From Polaromonas sp. AET17H-212 (GTDB lineage Bacteria; Pseudomonadota; Gammaproteobacteria; Burkholderiales; Burkholderiaceae_C), in assembly GCF_002379085.1 (NCBI RefSeq), contig NZ_NBZW01000017.1, positions 35,894 through 99,893 of the forward strand: a stretch of DNA of 64,000 bases, given 5' to 3'. A program made the position numbers and the translations under genes. This document shows positions 54,404 through 63,829 of this stretch, one piece after another (within the stretch, counting starts at the first letter, position 1; every line of letters begins with the position of its first letter). The notes below the pieces were generated by a model. The model was not told where the DNA came from. It saw only the letters and a program-made list of their open reading frames with translations, and ran no database searches.

Positions 54404-55375
54404 CTAGTACTCGACGCGGGTGCCAAGGCCCCGCGTTGCAGCCAGGCGCACGGCGAGGTCCGCCACCACCAGGTCCTGCAAGGCCACACCCGTGCCATCG
54501 AAGAGTGTGATTTCCTGTGCGTTACGGCGCCCATCGCAGAACCCTGCGATGACCGCGCCGATGCTGCCGCGCAGGCTCTGCTCCGTGATCAGCCCGGCGT
54601 TATAGGCATGCTGGCATTCGCCGATGGTGATGGCCTGGGCGGCCTCATCCACGAACAGGGCAGCACTGGCCACCAGGGCCGGATCCAGCTCCTGCTTGCC
54701 CCTGGTATCAGCGCCCATGGCGCTGATATGGGTGCCGGCACGCACCCAGGATTTTTCAACCAGGGCCCGCTGCGAGGGTGTCACGGTGATCAGGATGTCG
54801 GCGTTCGCAGCCACGGCCTGGCAGTCGGTTTGGGGGGCGTACGCCAGGCCCAGTTCCGTCACCGTGCGGCCAAAAGTCGCGAGATTTTCCGCTGACGGGT
54901 CCCATGCATAGACTTTGCGGATGGGTCGCACGGCCAGCGTCGCCCGCAACTGGTAGGCCGACTGGACGCCGGTGCCGATGATGCCGAGCACGCTGCTGTC
55001 GGGGCGCGACAGGTACTTGCTGGCAATGGCGCTGGCGGCTCCGGTGCGCACGCCGGTCAGGTAGTTGGCACTGACCAGGGCCGAAGCGCGGCCCGTTTCC
55101 GGATCGAACAGCAAGGTCGAGGACTGGTGATTACTCAGGCCCAAGGCCAGGTTGTGGGGCCAGTAACCGCCCGCCTTGAGGCCAAGGATGGGCGCACTGG
55201 TGTCACAGCCGGTCTTGACGCCATACACCGCGTCCTGATAACCCACCACCTCGCGCACGACCGGGTAGTTGCGGGCCACGCCACGCGCCATGGAAGCGAA
55301 GGTTTTTTCGATCGCAGCGATGACGTCTTCGACGCTCACCAGGGCGCGGGCATCCTGTTCGGAAATGACCAACAT
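54404..55375 (-). CDS. Ornithine cyclodeaminase/mu-crystallin family enzyme
   Basis: 323 residues. LKAGGYWP, TGVRTGAASAIASKYLSRP and VLGIIGTGVQSAYQLRA (NAD-binding GxGxxx) are family motifs. Members reduce cyclic or acyclic imines or deaminate amino acids (proline, alanine dehydrogenase; iminosuccinate reductase). Its place in the operon suggests imine reduction. Confidence 0.8.
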   Translation of the reverse strand: MLVISEQDARALVSVEDVIAAIEKTFASMARGVARNYPVVREVVGYQDAVYGVKTGCDTSAPILGLKAGGYWPHNLALGLSNHQSSTLLFDPETGRASALVSANYLTGVRTGAASAIASKYLSRPDSSVLGIIGTGVQSAYQLRATLAVRPIRKVYAWDPSAENLATFGRTVTELGLAYAPQTDCQAVAANADILITVTPSQRALVEKSWVRAGTHISAMGADTRGKQELDPALVASAALFVDEAAQAITIGECQHAYNAGLITEQSLRGSIGAVIAGFCDGRRNAQEITLFDGTGVALQDLVVADLAVRLAATRGLGTRVEY

Positions 55376-55394
55376 AACGCCTTCCTTTCAGGCT

Positions 55395-56534
55395 TTACCA
55401 GCCGCTGAAACGCGGCCAGGACGCGATGATCTCGTGACCGGTCCCCAGCACGCTGTAATGACCGTACTGGGCTGCGGTGGAACACGCATGGTTAGGCAGA
55501 ATCCGGACCTGGGTACCGACGGGCAGGTGCAGCGCACCGTCCACCTTGCCGGACCGGTGCGCCATGATGCCGTGCTCCTGGTTGGCGCCCACCAGAATGA
55601 AGTCGTCCAGCGGACAGCCATCGAGGTCACAGACGACGCCATACCCCTGGTCCAACGGCTGCTTCTCGGTGCCGCGGTCGCGCGACATGGCCATCCATCC
55701 GGCATCCAGAATGGTCCAGCCTTTTTCGCGCTGGTGCCCGATCACCGTGGCCAGGACCGACAGGGCAATGTCATCGGTTTGGCAGACGTTCAGGCCGGCC
55801 ATCACCAGATCAAAGAAGACGAACACACCGGCGCGCACCTCCGTCACGCCCTCCAGATGCTCGGCGAACAACGCGGTCGGTGTCGAGCCCACGCTCACGA
55901 CCGGACACGCCATGCCCGCCGCCCGCAGGCGCTCGGCCGCGTGAACGACGGCGGCGCGCTCCTGCTCGGCCATGGCGCGTATCGCGTCCACGGTAAAGGC
56001 GTCATAGGAACTGCCGGCATGGGTCAGCACCCCCTTCACCGGGAGGCCCGCGCCTTCGAGGAACTGACCGATCTCGATGAGCTCGGGCGCGTCGGGCTTC
56101 ACGCCCGAACGGTGACCGTCCGAATCGATCTCGATGAGGACGTCGAAGTGCCGCTGGGCCACCTTGGCGCGTTCGGCCAGAAACCGGGCCGCCTCCATGC
56201 TGTCCAGGAGGAGCGACAGCTGGACGCCCTTGTCCTGCAGGGCCATCACATGGTCCAGCTTGTTCGGCGCAATGCAGACGGCGTAGAGGATGTCCTTGAC
56301 CCCGTGCGCAGCGAAATACTCAGCCTCCAGCAAGGTGGAAACCGTGATCGGGCCTTGTGGTGTTTCCATGGTCCGACGCGCCACGTCGATAGACTTGTTG
56401 GTCTTGACGTGCGGCCGGAAGGCAACGCCCAGGCTGCGCAAATGGCTGCGCATGCGCTCGATGTTGCGGTCCATCCGGGCCTCGTCAAGCAGCAGCGCCG
56501 GGGTTCCCAGCTGTTCCAGAACTTGTTTCGCCAT
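55395..56534 (-). CDS. DSD1-family PLP enzyme 1 (D-threonine aldolase-like)
   Basis: 379 residues from the ATG at 56534. LGTPALLLDEARMDRNIERM and FRPHVKTNKSIDVA (PLP Lys) belong to the alanine-racemase-like barrel of DSD1/D-threonine aldolases; the C-terminal LPNHACSTAAQYG carries the metal-binding His and Cys. Reaction likely retro-aldol or dehydration of D-beta-hydroxy amino acids. 1 nt after the preceding stop. Confidence 0.85.
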   Translation of the reverse strand: MAKQVLEQLGTPALLLDEARMDRNIERMRSHLRSLGVAFRPHVKTNKSIDVARRTMETPQGPITVSTLLEAEYFAAHGVKDILYAVCIAPNKLDHVMALQDKGVQLSLLLDSMEAARFLAERAKVAQRHFDVLIEIDSDGHRSGVKPDAPELIEIGQFLEGAGLPVKGVLTHAGSSYDAFTVDAIRAMAEQERAAVVHAAERLRAAGMACPVVSVGSTPTALFAEHLEGVTEVRAGVFVFFDLVMAGLNVCQTDDIALSVLATVIGHQREKGWTILDAGWMAMSRDRGTEKQPLDQGYGVVCDLDGCPLDDFILVGANQEHGIMAHRSGKVDGALHLPVGTQVRILPNHACSTAAQYGHYSVLGTGHEIIASWPRFSGW

Positions 56535-56535
56535 C

Positions 56536-58002
56536 TCAGTTTCCTGCTTCTTGTGTTTCGCGCGCCAGCACCCGCCCCGGGCGTGCGCCGGTCGAGCGGC
56601 CCTCGCGCCAGACCACGGCGCCATTGACGATCACCGTGTCGATGCCGCGTGCCGGTGCGATCGGTTTGTCATAGGTGGCGACCTCGTCCACCGTGTCGGC
56701 GTCGAACAGGGTCAGGTCGGCGTAGGCGCCTTCCTTCAGGACCCCCCGGTCCTTCAGGCCAAAATTCTTCGCCGTCAGGCCGGTCATCTTGTACACGGCG
56801 GTCTCCAGCGGGAACAGGCCGAGCAGGCGGCCATAGTGGCCCAGCACACGCGGAAAACTGCCCCACAGGCGCGGATGCGGTGCCGCGTCATGCGGCAGAC
56901 CGTCGGAGCCGATCATGGTCTGGTCGAACTTCAGGATGCGCTGCACATCGGCTTCGTCCATCCTGAAGTAGATCGCGCCGGCGGGAAGCAGGCGTTGCAC
57001 GGCCTCTTCCTGGGAGACGCCCATCTTTGTCGCGATGTCAGCCAGGTCCTGACCGGCATACTCAGGCAGCGCTTTGGACCAGCTGACAATGACGCGCGTC
57101 GAACCCGCCGCCCGGTCCGCCGACAGGATGGTGGAACCGGCCGTATAGGGATAGCAGTCCAGGCAGATCGGCTGCTTGGCCATGTTTTTTTCGATGAAGT
57201 CCAGCGTTTCCTCGGAGCGGCCGTAGTTCGCCTGCCCCACCACCTTGTGGTGCGAGATCACCACCGGCACCCCGACCTCGCGGCCGATGCGAAAGCTTTC
57301 TTCCAGCGAGTCGATCACGCGCTCGGCCTCGTTGCGCATGTGGGTGCAATACAGGCCGTTGAATTCCTTGAGCGGGCGGCAGATCTCGATCACCTCCTCG
57401 GTCGGCGCGGCAATCGCCGGCTCGTAGAACAGGCCGGTGGAGACGCCGATGGCGCCGGCACGCATGGCCTCGTCGACCAGCTCGCGCATGGCATCGATCT
57501 CGGTCGCACTGGCCGGCTGCGCCAGGTCATCCATCGTGGCCACACGCAAGGTGGTGTGGCCCACCAGCATGGCGCAGTTGGTGGCGGCCGGCTGGGCCCG
57601 CAGTGCATCGAGGTAGGCGGCGAAAGTGGGGAAACGGAACCACTCCCCCTCGCCGTCGAGCAGGTTCAGCGGCGGCGTGACGGGGTTGGGAATGGGGCGC
57701 GGCATTGGCGCCAGCGACACACCGCAATTGCCGCCTATCACCGTGGTCACGCCCTGGCTGACCTTGGGCGCCATGTCCCCGCCGGACAGCATGATGCGGT
57801 CGTCATGGGTGTGTGCATCGATGAAACCCGGTGCCGCAATGCGGCCTGCCAGATCGATTTCCACCTCGCCGTTCAGCGTTGAGAGGTCGCCGATGCGCGC
57901 GATGCGGTCGCCGCGAATGCCGATATCGCCGGTGAACCGGGGCGCACCCGTGCCATCGACGATGCTTGCGTTGCGAATCAGAAGGTCAAAATTTTCCTGC
58001 AT
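56536..58002 (-). CDS. D-aminoacylase (N-acyl-D-amino-acid deacylase)
   Basis: 488 residues. GFIDAHTHDD (metal His pair), GGNCGVSLAP, STGLFYEPA, CTHMRNEAERV and IGSDGLPHDAAPHPRLWGSFPRVLG are the D-aminoacylase order of amidohydrolase motifs. It hydrolyses N-acyl-D-amino acids to D-amino acids, feeding the PLP enzymes on either side. Confidence 0.9.
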   Translation of the reverse strand: MQENFDLLIRNASIVDGTGAPRFTGDIGIRGDRIARIGDLSTLNGEVEIDLAGRIAAPGFIDAHTHDDRIMLSGGDMAPKVSQGVTTVIGGNCGVSLAPMPRPIPNPVTPPLNLLDGEGEWFRFPTFAAYLDALRAQPAATNCAMLVGHTTLRVATMDDLAQPASATEIDAMRELVDEAMRAGAIGVSTGLFYEPAIAAPTEEVIEICRPLKEFNGLYCTHMRNEAERVIDSLEESFRIGREVGVPVVISHHKVVGQANYGRSEETLDFIEKNMAKQPICLDCYPYTAGSTILSADRAAGSTRVIVSWSKALPEYAGQDLADIATKMGVSQEEAVQRLLPAGAIYFRMDEADVQRILKFDQTMIGSDGLPHDAAPHPRLWGSFPRVLGHYGRLLGLFPLETAVYKMTGLTAKNFGLKDRGVLKEGAYADLTLFDADTVDEVATYDKPIAPARGIDTVIVNGAVVWREGRSTGARPGRVLARETQEAGN

Positions 58003-58115
58003 GGGAGGCCTTGAAGTTAAAACGTCTTTTTACTTGCCGCAGCGGGTCGCGCCATGCCTGCGGCACCGAATGTTGAATCCAAACCCGGTATGGCCTCCGC
58101 TGGCCACGCCCGGAT

Positions 58116-59231
58116 TCACAGCAGCGCGCCGCGCGCGGCAATCGGCCAGAGCGCCTCGACCCGTCCACCGCGCACGCAGACCAGTTCGTCATACAGGTTG
58201 ACGGTCGGATCGCAATGACCGGGTACCAGCATCAGCGGGTCGCCCAGGGAGAGCGCGGCCGCGTCGGCGGTACTCAGCACACCATGCTCATCGGCGGCCT
58301 TCACATAGCGCAAATCAGGTCGCTGCCACACGGCGGGCATGCCCGAGTCGACGCTCGATGCCTTCAGGCCGGCGTCAACCACGGCATGCGTGGCGGAGGT
58401 CCGGCTCATGACACTGGTGCGCACAAACAGGGCATGCTCGAACGCGACGTCACCTTCACCGCGCTGGTTGTCGCCGTAGTCGCGGTCCATGAAGACATAG
58501 GAGCCGGCCTGGATTTCATTGAAGACGCCCGAATCGCGCTCAAGCACGAAGCTGCCCGTGCCCGCACCCGTGACACGCTCGACAGCGATGCCACAAGCCT
58601 CAATCGCCTGGCGGGTCATGCGTGCGGCCTCAACAGCGCTGCCGATGGCCGCGGCCCGGTCTTGCGGCGCGCGCAGATGCTGGGCGGGACCGTGGTAGCA
58701 CTGCAGGCCCGCAAAACGCAGCGACGCACTGGCCGCAACCTGCTTCGCCAGCCGCACCGCCTCTTCTCCGGGGGCAACACCGCAGCGATTCGCACCGACA
58801 TTGACCTCGATATAGACATCCAGTGTCACCGCATGGGCTTGCGCCGCCGCAGCCAGCGCCTGCACCTGCTGCGGATGATCGACCAGCACGCCCATGCGCG
58901 CGGTGCGCGCCAGGGCCGCCAGATGGCGCAGCTTGACGTCGCCCATCACCTCATTGGTGACCAGCACATCCTGGATGCCGGCCTCCACAAACACCGCTGC
59001 TTCGCTGACCTTCTGGCAACAGATGCCAACTGCGCCCAGCGCCACCTGACGCAAGGCAATCTGCGGGCACTTGTGGCTTTTGGCATGCGGGCGCAGGCGC
59101 ACATCACGCCCGCGCAGCGCCGCCACCATGCGCGCCAGATTGCGCTCGAACGCATCCAGATCCAGAACAAGAGAAGGCGTATCGATCGCGCTGATCAGAT
59201 CGCCGGGCTGGGCTGCTTGCCAGGGACTCAT
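58116..59231 (-). CDS. DSD1-family PLP enzyme 2
   Basis: 371 residues from the ATG at 59231. AIDTPSLVLDLDAFERNLARM, RLRPHAKSHKCPQIA (PLP Lys), TGAGTGSFVLER and VPGHCDPTVNLYDELVCVRG (metal His/Cys) place it in the DSD1 family, a distant paralogue of the 55395 gene. Two such enzymes in one operon suggest two steps or two substrates, for example D-threonine and 3-hydroxyaspartate. Confidence 0.85.
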   Translation of the reverse strand: MSPWQAAQPGDLISAIDTPSLVLDLDAFERNLARMVAALRGRDVRLRPHAKSHKCPQIALRQVALGAVGICCQKVSEAAVFVEAGIQDVLVTNEVMGDVKLRHLAALARTARMGVLVDHPQQVQALAAAAQAHAVTLDVYIEVNVGANRCGVAPGEEAVRLAKQVAASASLRFAGLQCYHGPAQHLRAPQDRAAAIGSAVEAARMTRQAIEACGIAVERVTGAGTGSFVLERDSGVFNEIQAGSYVFMDRDYGDNQRGEGDVAFEHALFVRTSVMSRTSATHAVVDAGLKASSVDSGMPAVWQRPDLRYVKAADEHGVLSTADAAALSLGDPLMLVPGHCDPTVNLYDELVCVRGGRVEALWPIAARGALL

Positions 59232-59253
59232 GAGGGGGAACTCCAGTAAAAGG

Positions 59254-60225
59254 TCAGTCGACCTTGGCGCCGGAGAACTTGACGACCTGGGCCCATTTGA
59301 TCGTTTCACGACGCGAGAGCTCGCGGAACTCCTCGGGTGTGCTGGGGTCTGTATCCGCACCCAGCGCCTTGAAGCGCTCGCGCACCGCCGGACTCGCCAA
59401 TGCGGTACGAATTTCTGCATTGAGTCGGGTCACGATGTCCTTGGGCAAGTTGGCCGGCCCGACAATGCCGCCCCACGCCACCACCTCGAAGCCCGGCACG
59501 CCGGATTCAGCAATGGTGGGAATGTCCGGGTAGGCGGGCGAGCGCTGGCTGGACGAAATCCCCAGGGCCCGTACCCGGCCGGCCTGGGCATGCGGACCGG
59601 ACACCGGCGTGTTGATCATCATGAGCTGGACGCCACCACCGATCAGGTCGGTGATGGCGGCCGTGGCTGCCCGGTAGGGCACATGCAGCATGTGGGTGCC
59701 GGTCATGGACTTGAACAGCTCCACGCCCAGATGGGCGGTGGTGCCATTGCCGTCCGACGCAAAAGCCAGCTTGCCCGGATTCTTCTTCGCGTAGGCGATC
59801 AGCTCGGGCACATTTTTCACTGGCACGCTGTTGTTCACGATCATGATGTTGGACAGGCGCAGCGTGTTCGAGATCAGCGTCAGGTCCTTGTCCACGTCGT
59901 ACGGCACATTGGCCAGCAGCGAGCGGTTGGTGGCCAACGAGACCACGTTGCCGTAGGCCAGCGTGTAGCCGTCCGCGGGTGAGCGGATCAGGTCCATGGT
60001 GCCGATCAGATACGAGCCACCCGGCTTGTTGTCGATCACGATCGGCACGCCCATTTGCTGCGACAGCTGTAAGGCCAAGCTGCGCATCAGAACATCGGGT
60101 GCGCCGCCTGCGGCCGACGGCACGATCAGGCGGATCGGCTTGTCGGGGTAGGCCGCGAGGCCCGGCATGGCCACAGCCGCCAGCGCGGCAAAAACAAGAG
60201 TGAGCTGCAGAAAGCGTTGACGCAT
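59254..60225 (-). CDS. Bug/TctC-type substrate-binding protein 2
   Basis: 323 residues from the ATG at 60225; GGAGG 8 nt upstream. A signal peptide and AYPDKPIRLIVPSAAGGAPDVLMRSLALQL start the mature Bug fold; near-identical length and sequence to the 53350 gene indicate duplication. First gene of the operon; the AT-rich stretch 60241-60345 upstream is the likely control region. Confidence 0.85.
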   Translation of the reverse strand: MRQRFLQLTLVFAALAAVAMPGLAAYPDKPIRLIVPSAAGGAPDVLMRSLALQLSQQMGVPIVIDNKPGGSYLIGTMDLIRSPADGYTLAYGNVVSLATNRSLLANVPYDVDKDLTLISNTLRLSNIMIVNNSVPVKNVPELIAYAKKNPGKLAFASDGNGTTAHLGVELFKSMTGTHMLHVPYRAATAAITDLIGGGVQLMMINTPVSGPHAQAGRVRALGISSSQRSPAYPDIPTIAESGVPGFEVVAWGGIVGPANLPKDIVTRLNAEIRTALASPAVRERFKALGADTDPSTPEEFRELSRRETIKWAQVVKFSGAKVD

Positions 60226-60445
60226 GGCACGAGCCTCCAAAAATATTGAGTCAAGAGCCCGTCAAGAACAGGCCACAAAATTATTTTAAGTTTGGATTCA
60301 AAAGAAAAAACTTACTGAAAATAAATCTATAGTTTAGTTTTTCTTACGAATCCCCGGTCCCGCGGAACTGGCCGCCACAGCGGTCAAACGCCGTGCGCGG
60401 TTCATCGCTGCAAGGCGCAGCCCAAGGCCCCCTATGCTTGCAGCC

Positions 60446-61285
60446 ATGCAAGCCAATTTATACGCACTGGGGGCCATCGCACTGTGGGTCCTGCTCGCCT
60501 CGCTGGGCGTGTCGCTCCGGCACCTCCCGCCCTTCCTGCTGACCGGCCTGGCGCTGCTGGCGGGCAGCCTGCTGGCCCTGCCCTTTGTCTGGAAGGACAG
60601 GCGGGCCTGGGCCATCCCGCCGGCCACGCTGGCGCTGGGCGTGTACGGCCTGTTCGGCTACCACTTCCTGCTCTTCATCGCCCTGCGTCACGCGCCGCCG
60701 GTGGAAGCCAACCTCGTCAATTACCTGTGGCCGCTGTTCATGGTGGTGCTGGCGCCGCTGTTCCTGCGCGGCGTGAAGCTGCGCGCCGCCCATGTGCTGG
60801 CCGCGCTGCTCGGTTTTGCCGGCGCCGCGGTCGCCATTCTGGGTGCCCGCACCGGCAGCGCTGGCGGCGGCTGGGCCTGGGGTTACCTGCCGGCGCTGGG
60901 CTCGGCCTTCATCTGGGCCAGTTATTCACTGCTGACCCAACGCGTGCCGGCGTTCCCGACCGCGGCCATCGGCCTGTTCGGCCTGGTCTCGGGCCTGCTG
61001 TCGCTGCTGTGCCACTGGGCGCTGGAGCCGTCGGCGGCCGTGTCGGGACGGGACTGGGCCCTGATCGCGGTGATGGGGCTGGGCCCGCTGGGCGCGTCGT
61101 TTTTTCTCTGGGACCGGGCGCTCAAGCTCGGCGATGCGCGGCAAATTGGCATCCTGAGTTACGTCACGCCGCTGGGCTCCACCGCGCTGCTGATGCTGGT
61201 CAGCGGCCGCGCGCTGAGCTGGAGCATTGGCTTGGCGGCGGTCCTGATCATTGGCGCCGCGGTGCTGGGGACAAGGACAAAATAG
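60446..61285 (+). CDS. DMT-family exporter (EamA, YddG-like)
   Basis: 279 residues, about ten membrane helices in two EamA halves: FLLTGLALLAGSLLALPFVW, APPVEANLVNYLWPLFMVVLAPL, SAFIWASYSLLTQRV and LGPLGASFFLWDRALKLGD. The GYHFLLFIALRHAPPVEANLVNYLWP segment is typical of aromatic-amino-acid exporter YddG-like members. Divergent from the D-amino-acid operon, so amino-acid export is plausible. Confidence 0.8.
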   Translation: MQANLYALGAIALWVLLASLGVSLRHLPPFLLTGLALLAGSLLALPFVWKDRRAWAIPPATLALGVYGLFGYHFLLFIALRHAPPVEANLVNYLWPLFMVVLAPLFLRGVKLRAAHVLAALLGFAGAAVAILGARTGSAGGGWAWGYLPALGSAFIWASYSLLTQRVPAFPTAAIGLFGLVSGLLSLLCHWALEPSAAVSGRDWALIAVMGLGPLGASFFLWDRALKLGDARQIGILSYVTPLGSTALLMLVSGRALSWSIGLAAVLIIGAAVLGTRTK

Positions 61286-61317
61286 GACTTGAGCCCATGA
61301 TTCACGGGCACTATCAG

Positions 61318-62631
61318 CTATTTTTTTAATAGCAACCGGACACGCAGACCAGGCGCCGCGTTGTCCACCTGCAGCCGGCTGCCATGCGCCTGCGCCACCA
61401 GCTGGCACAGATACATGCCCAGCCCCACGCCGCCGGTGGCGCGCTGGCGTGCGCTGTCGGTGCGGTAGAAAGGTTCGGTCAGGCGGGCCAACTGCTCGGC
61501 ATTCACCCCCGGGCCGAAATCGCGCACCGCCAGCAACACGCCGCCGTCCTGCCGGGTCAGCGTGATGCGCGGCGGCTGGCCGGCCTCGGCGCTGTAACGC
61601 AGGGCGTTGTCGAGCAGGTTGCGCAGCAGCAGGCGCATGCGCGTGCGGTCCAGCGCCAGCGCGGGCAGGTCCACGGCCAGGTCCAGCGTCACCGCGGCAG
61701 CGTCGGGCATGTCGGCCACCACCTCGCGCACCAGCGCGGCCAGGTCCACCGGTTCCCGCTGCAGCGTCGCATGCGGGCTGGCCAGGCGTTCGCTTTCGAG
61801 CAGGTCGCTGATCAGGTCGCGCATCTCGTTCAGGTCGCGCAGCAGGGCGGCGCGTTCGGCCTCGCCCGCGCCGCTGCCGTCGGCGCTGGTGGGCAGCAGC
61901 TCGACGTTCAGGCGCGCACGTGTCAGCGGCGAGCGCAGCTCGTGGCTGAGCGCCAGCAGCAGGCCGCGCTTGGCGTCGAGCATGCCCTTGATGTCCTGCG
62001 CCATGGTGTTGATGCGTTGCGCCAGGTCACCCAGTTCGTCGCGCCGGCGCAGCGGGATCGGCGTGTCGAAGTCGCCGTGGCCGAAGCGCTCGGCCCCCGC
62101 GCCTATGTCGTCCAGCGGCCGCAGCAGGCGCCGCACATACCCATAGGCCGCAGCAATCAGGGCCAGCAGCAGCGCCAGCGTGATCCAGCCGACCGGGCTG
62201 TGCGGCCCGCGCTGCCAGGGCACGGTGCCCAGGCCAAAGCTCACGCGGTGGCCGTCGGCCGTGGTACGGCTGAGCCAGTCCCCTGCGCGGCCGCCAAAAC
62301 CGGCGCGCTCGCGGTGCTCCGGCCGGTCCGGGTGCGACTGCCAGTTCACCTGCGGCCCTTCGATGCGGATGGCAATCGGCAGGCGTTCGGCCAGCGCCCG
62401 GGCCTTGGCCACGTCGGGCGGCGTGCCGATCTCCAGCACCAGCCGGTCCATGTAGTCCGCCACCAGCGGCCTGGCGGCATCGCGCCAGCCGGTGGAAAAA
62501 ATCCGCTGCATGCCGCCCATGAACACGGCTGCCATGGCCAGCGCCAGCAGCAGGAAAACCGTCACCAGCCGCAGCCGCAGCGAATGCCGCCAGCGCCGGC
62601 AGGCCGCCGGCGCAGCCTGTGGATGTGTCAT
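61318..62631 (-). CDS. Sensor histidine kinase
   Basis: 437 residues. Two membrane helices (LVTVFLLLALAMAAVFMGG and WITLALLLALIAAAYGYV) flank a small periplasmic domain; a HAMP follows, then LLALSHELRSPLTRARLNVE (phospho-His), NLLDNALRYS (N box), DFGPGV (G1) and GGVGLGMYLC (G2). ATGA overlap with the response regulator gene. Confidence 0.9.
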   Translation of the reverse strand: MTHPQAAPAACRRWRHSLRLRLVTVFLLLALAMAAVFMGGMQRIFSTGWRDAARPLVADYMDRLVLEIGTPPDVAKARALAERLPIAIRIEGPQVNWQSHPDRPEHRERAGFGGRAGDWLSRTTADGHRVSFGLGTVPWQRGPHSPVGWITLALLLALIAAAYGYVRRLLRPLDDIGAGAERFGHGDFDTPIPLRRRDELGDLAQRINTMAQDIKGMLDAKRGLLLALSHELRSPLTRARLNVELLPTSADGSGAGEAERAALLRDLNEMRDLISDLLESERLASPHATLQREPVDLAALVREVVADMPDAAAVTLDLAVDLPALALDRTRMRLLLRNLLDNALRYSAEAGQPPRITLTRQDGGVLLAVRDFGPGVNAEQLARLTEPFYRTDSARQRATGGVGLGMYLCQLVAQAHGSRLQVDNAAPGLRVRLLLKK

Positions 62632-63317
62632 GGCGCCGCGGCCTTGCCCACGGCCAGCGTGTAGCCCGCATTGCGCAAGGTCTTGATGCAGTCGAGCGGC
62701 TCCAGCTTCTTGCGCAGCCGGCTCACCACGATGTCAACGGCGCGGGTGTAGAGATCGGCCTCGTGGCCGCGCAGCCGGTTCAGGATGTCATCGCGGCTGA
62801 ACACCTTGCCGGGCTCGGCGGCCAGCAGCGCGAGCAGCTCGAACTCGGTGCCGGTCAGGTCCACCGGCTGCCCCTGGCGCAACACCTCGCGCGCCTCCAG
62901 GTCGATCACCAGGTCCTGGAACACCCGGCGCGGCTGGTGCGCCGGACCGGGCGCCACGCGCTGGCGCCGCAGGATGGTCTGCAGGCGCGCCACCAGCTCG
63001 CGCGGCTCGAACGGTTTGGGCAGGTAGTCGTCGGCACCGAGCTCCAGGCCAACGACGCGATCCATCACGTCACCGCGCGCGGTCAGCATCACCACCGGAA
63101 TGTCGCTTTCCCTGCGGATCTCGCGGCACAGGGTAAAACCGTCCATCTCGGGCAGCATGACGTCGAGGATGGCCGCGTCGTAAGCCGTGGCACGCAGCAT
63201 GGCCAAGCCCTGGCCGGGTCGCAGGGCGCTGTCGAGCAGCAGGCCGAAACGCGCCAGGTAAGTCGCCAGCGGTGCGGCCAGGTGTTCGTCGTCGTCGATC
63301 AGCAGGATGCGGGGCAT
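62628..63317 (-). CDS. OmpR-type response regulator
   Basis: 229 residues. ILLIDDDEHLA (acidic pocket), AILDVMLPEMDG (phospho-Asp) and MLTARGD, LPKPFEPREL (Lys) form the receiver; the winged helix ends with RGHEADLYTRAVDIVVSRLRKKL. Pairs with the adjacent kinase; the Spy-like gene upstream is a likely target. Confidence 0.92.
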   Translation of the reverse strand: MPRILLIDDDEHLAAPLATYLARFGLLLDSALRPGQGLAMLRATAYDAAILDVMLPEMDGFTLCREIRRESDIPVVMLTARGDVMDRVVGLELGADDYLPKPFEPRELVARLQTILRRQRVAPGPAHQPRRVFQDLVIDLEAREVLRQGQPVDLTGTEFELLALLAAEPGKVFSRDDILNRLRGHEADLYTRAVDIVVSRLRKKLEPLDCIKTLRNAGYTLAVGKAAAP

Positions 63318-63364
63318 GTCGCCATCATAAGAACTTCGCCAGGGACACCACTACGCCCGACGGC

Positions 63365-63829
63365 TCAACCATGGCGGCCCCAGCGGCGGCCGCGCTCCAT
63401 GAACTCACGCACCTGCTGCTGCTGCTCGGGGCGCAGGTTGTCGAAGAAGTCGGCGGCAGCGGCAATCACCGCCGGGCTGCCAGCCTGCAGGGCGGCGGTT
63501 TTTTCGTCAATCAGCTTTTTGGCACCCGCCTGGTCGAGCTTGCTGCCGGCAAACAGGGCGCGCATGTCGGCGCGCGGATCGCTGGCACCACGCAGCGCCG
63601 CCCGCTGGGTCTGCAGCCGGTCGGCCAGCACCGCCAGCTTCTGCTTCTGCGCCGCGTCCAGGTCCAGCCGGGAGCCGATTTTCTCGACCATGCGGGCGCG
63701 TGATTCCGGCGAAGCCTCGGTGCCGGACTGCCAGCCACCGGGAGCGCGATGCGAACACGCGCCCAGGCTGCCGACGATGAGCGCGCCGCCGAAGAGGCCT
63801 AAAAGTGTTTTCTTGATGAAGCGTTTCAT
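63365..63829 (-). CDS. LTXXQ/Spy-like periplasmic lipoprotein
   Basis: 154 residues from the ATG at 63829. A lipobox (GSLGAC) follows the signal; RLDLDAAQKQKLAVLADRLQTQ and LRPEQQQQVREFMERG resemble CpxP/Spy (heavy-metal-sensor) helices with LTxxQ motifs. It is probably an envelope-stress chaperone/sensor linked to the two-component genes 48 nt downstream. The remaining 63830-64000 shows nothing. Confidence 0.7.
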   Translation of the reverse strand: MKRFIKKTLLGLFGGALIVGSLGACSHRAPGGWQSGTEASPESRARMVEKIGSRLDLDAAQKQKLAVLADRLQTQRAALRGASDPRADMRALFAGSKLDQAGAKKLIDEKTAALQAGSPAVIAAAADFFDNLRPEQQQQVREFMERGRRWGRHG

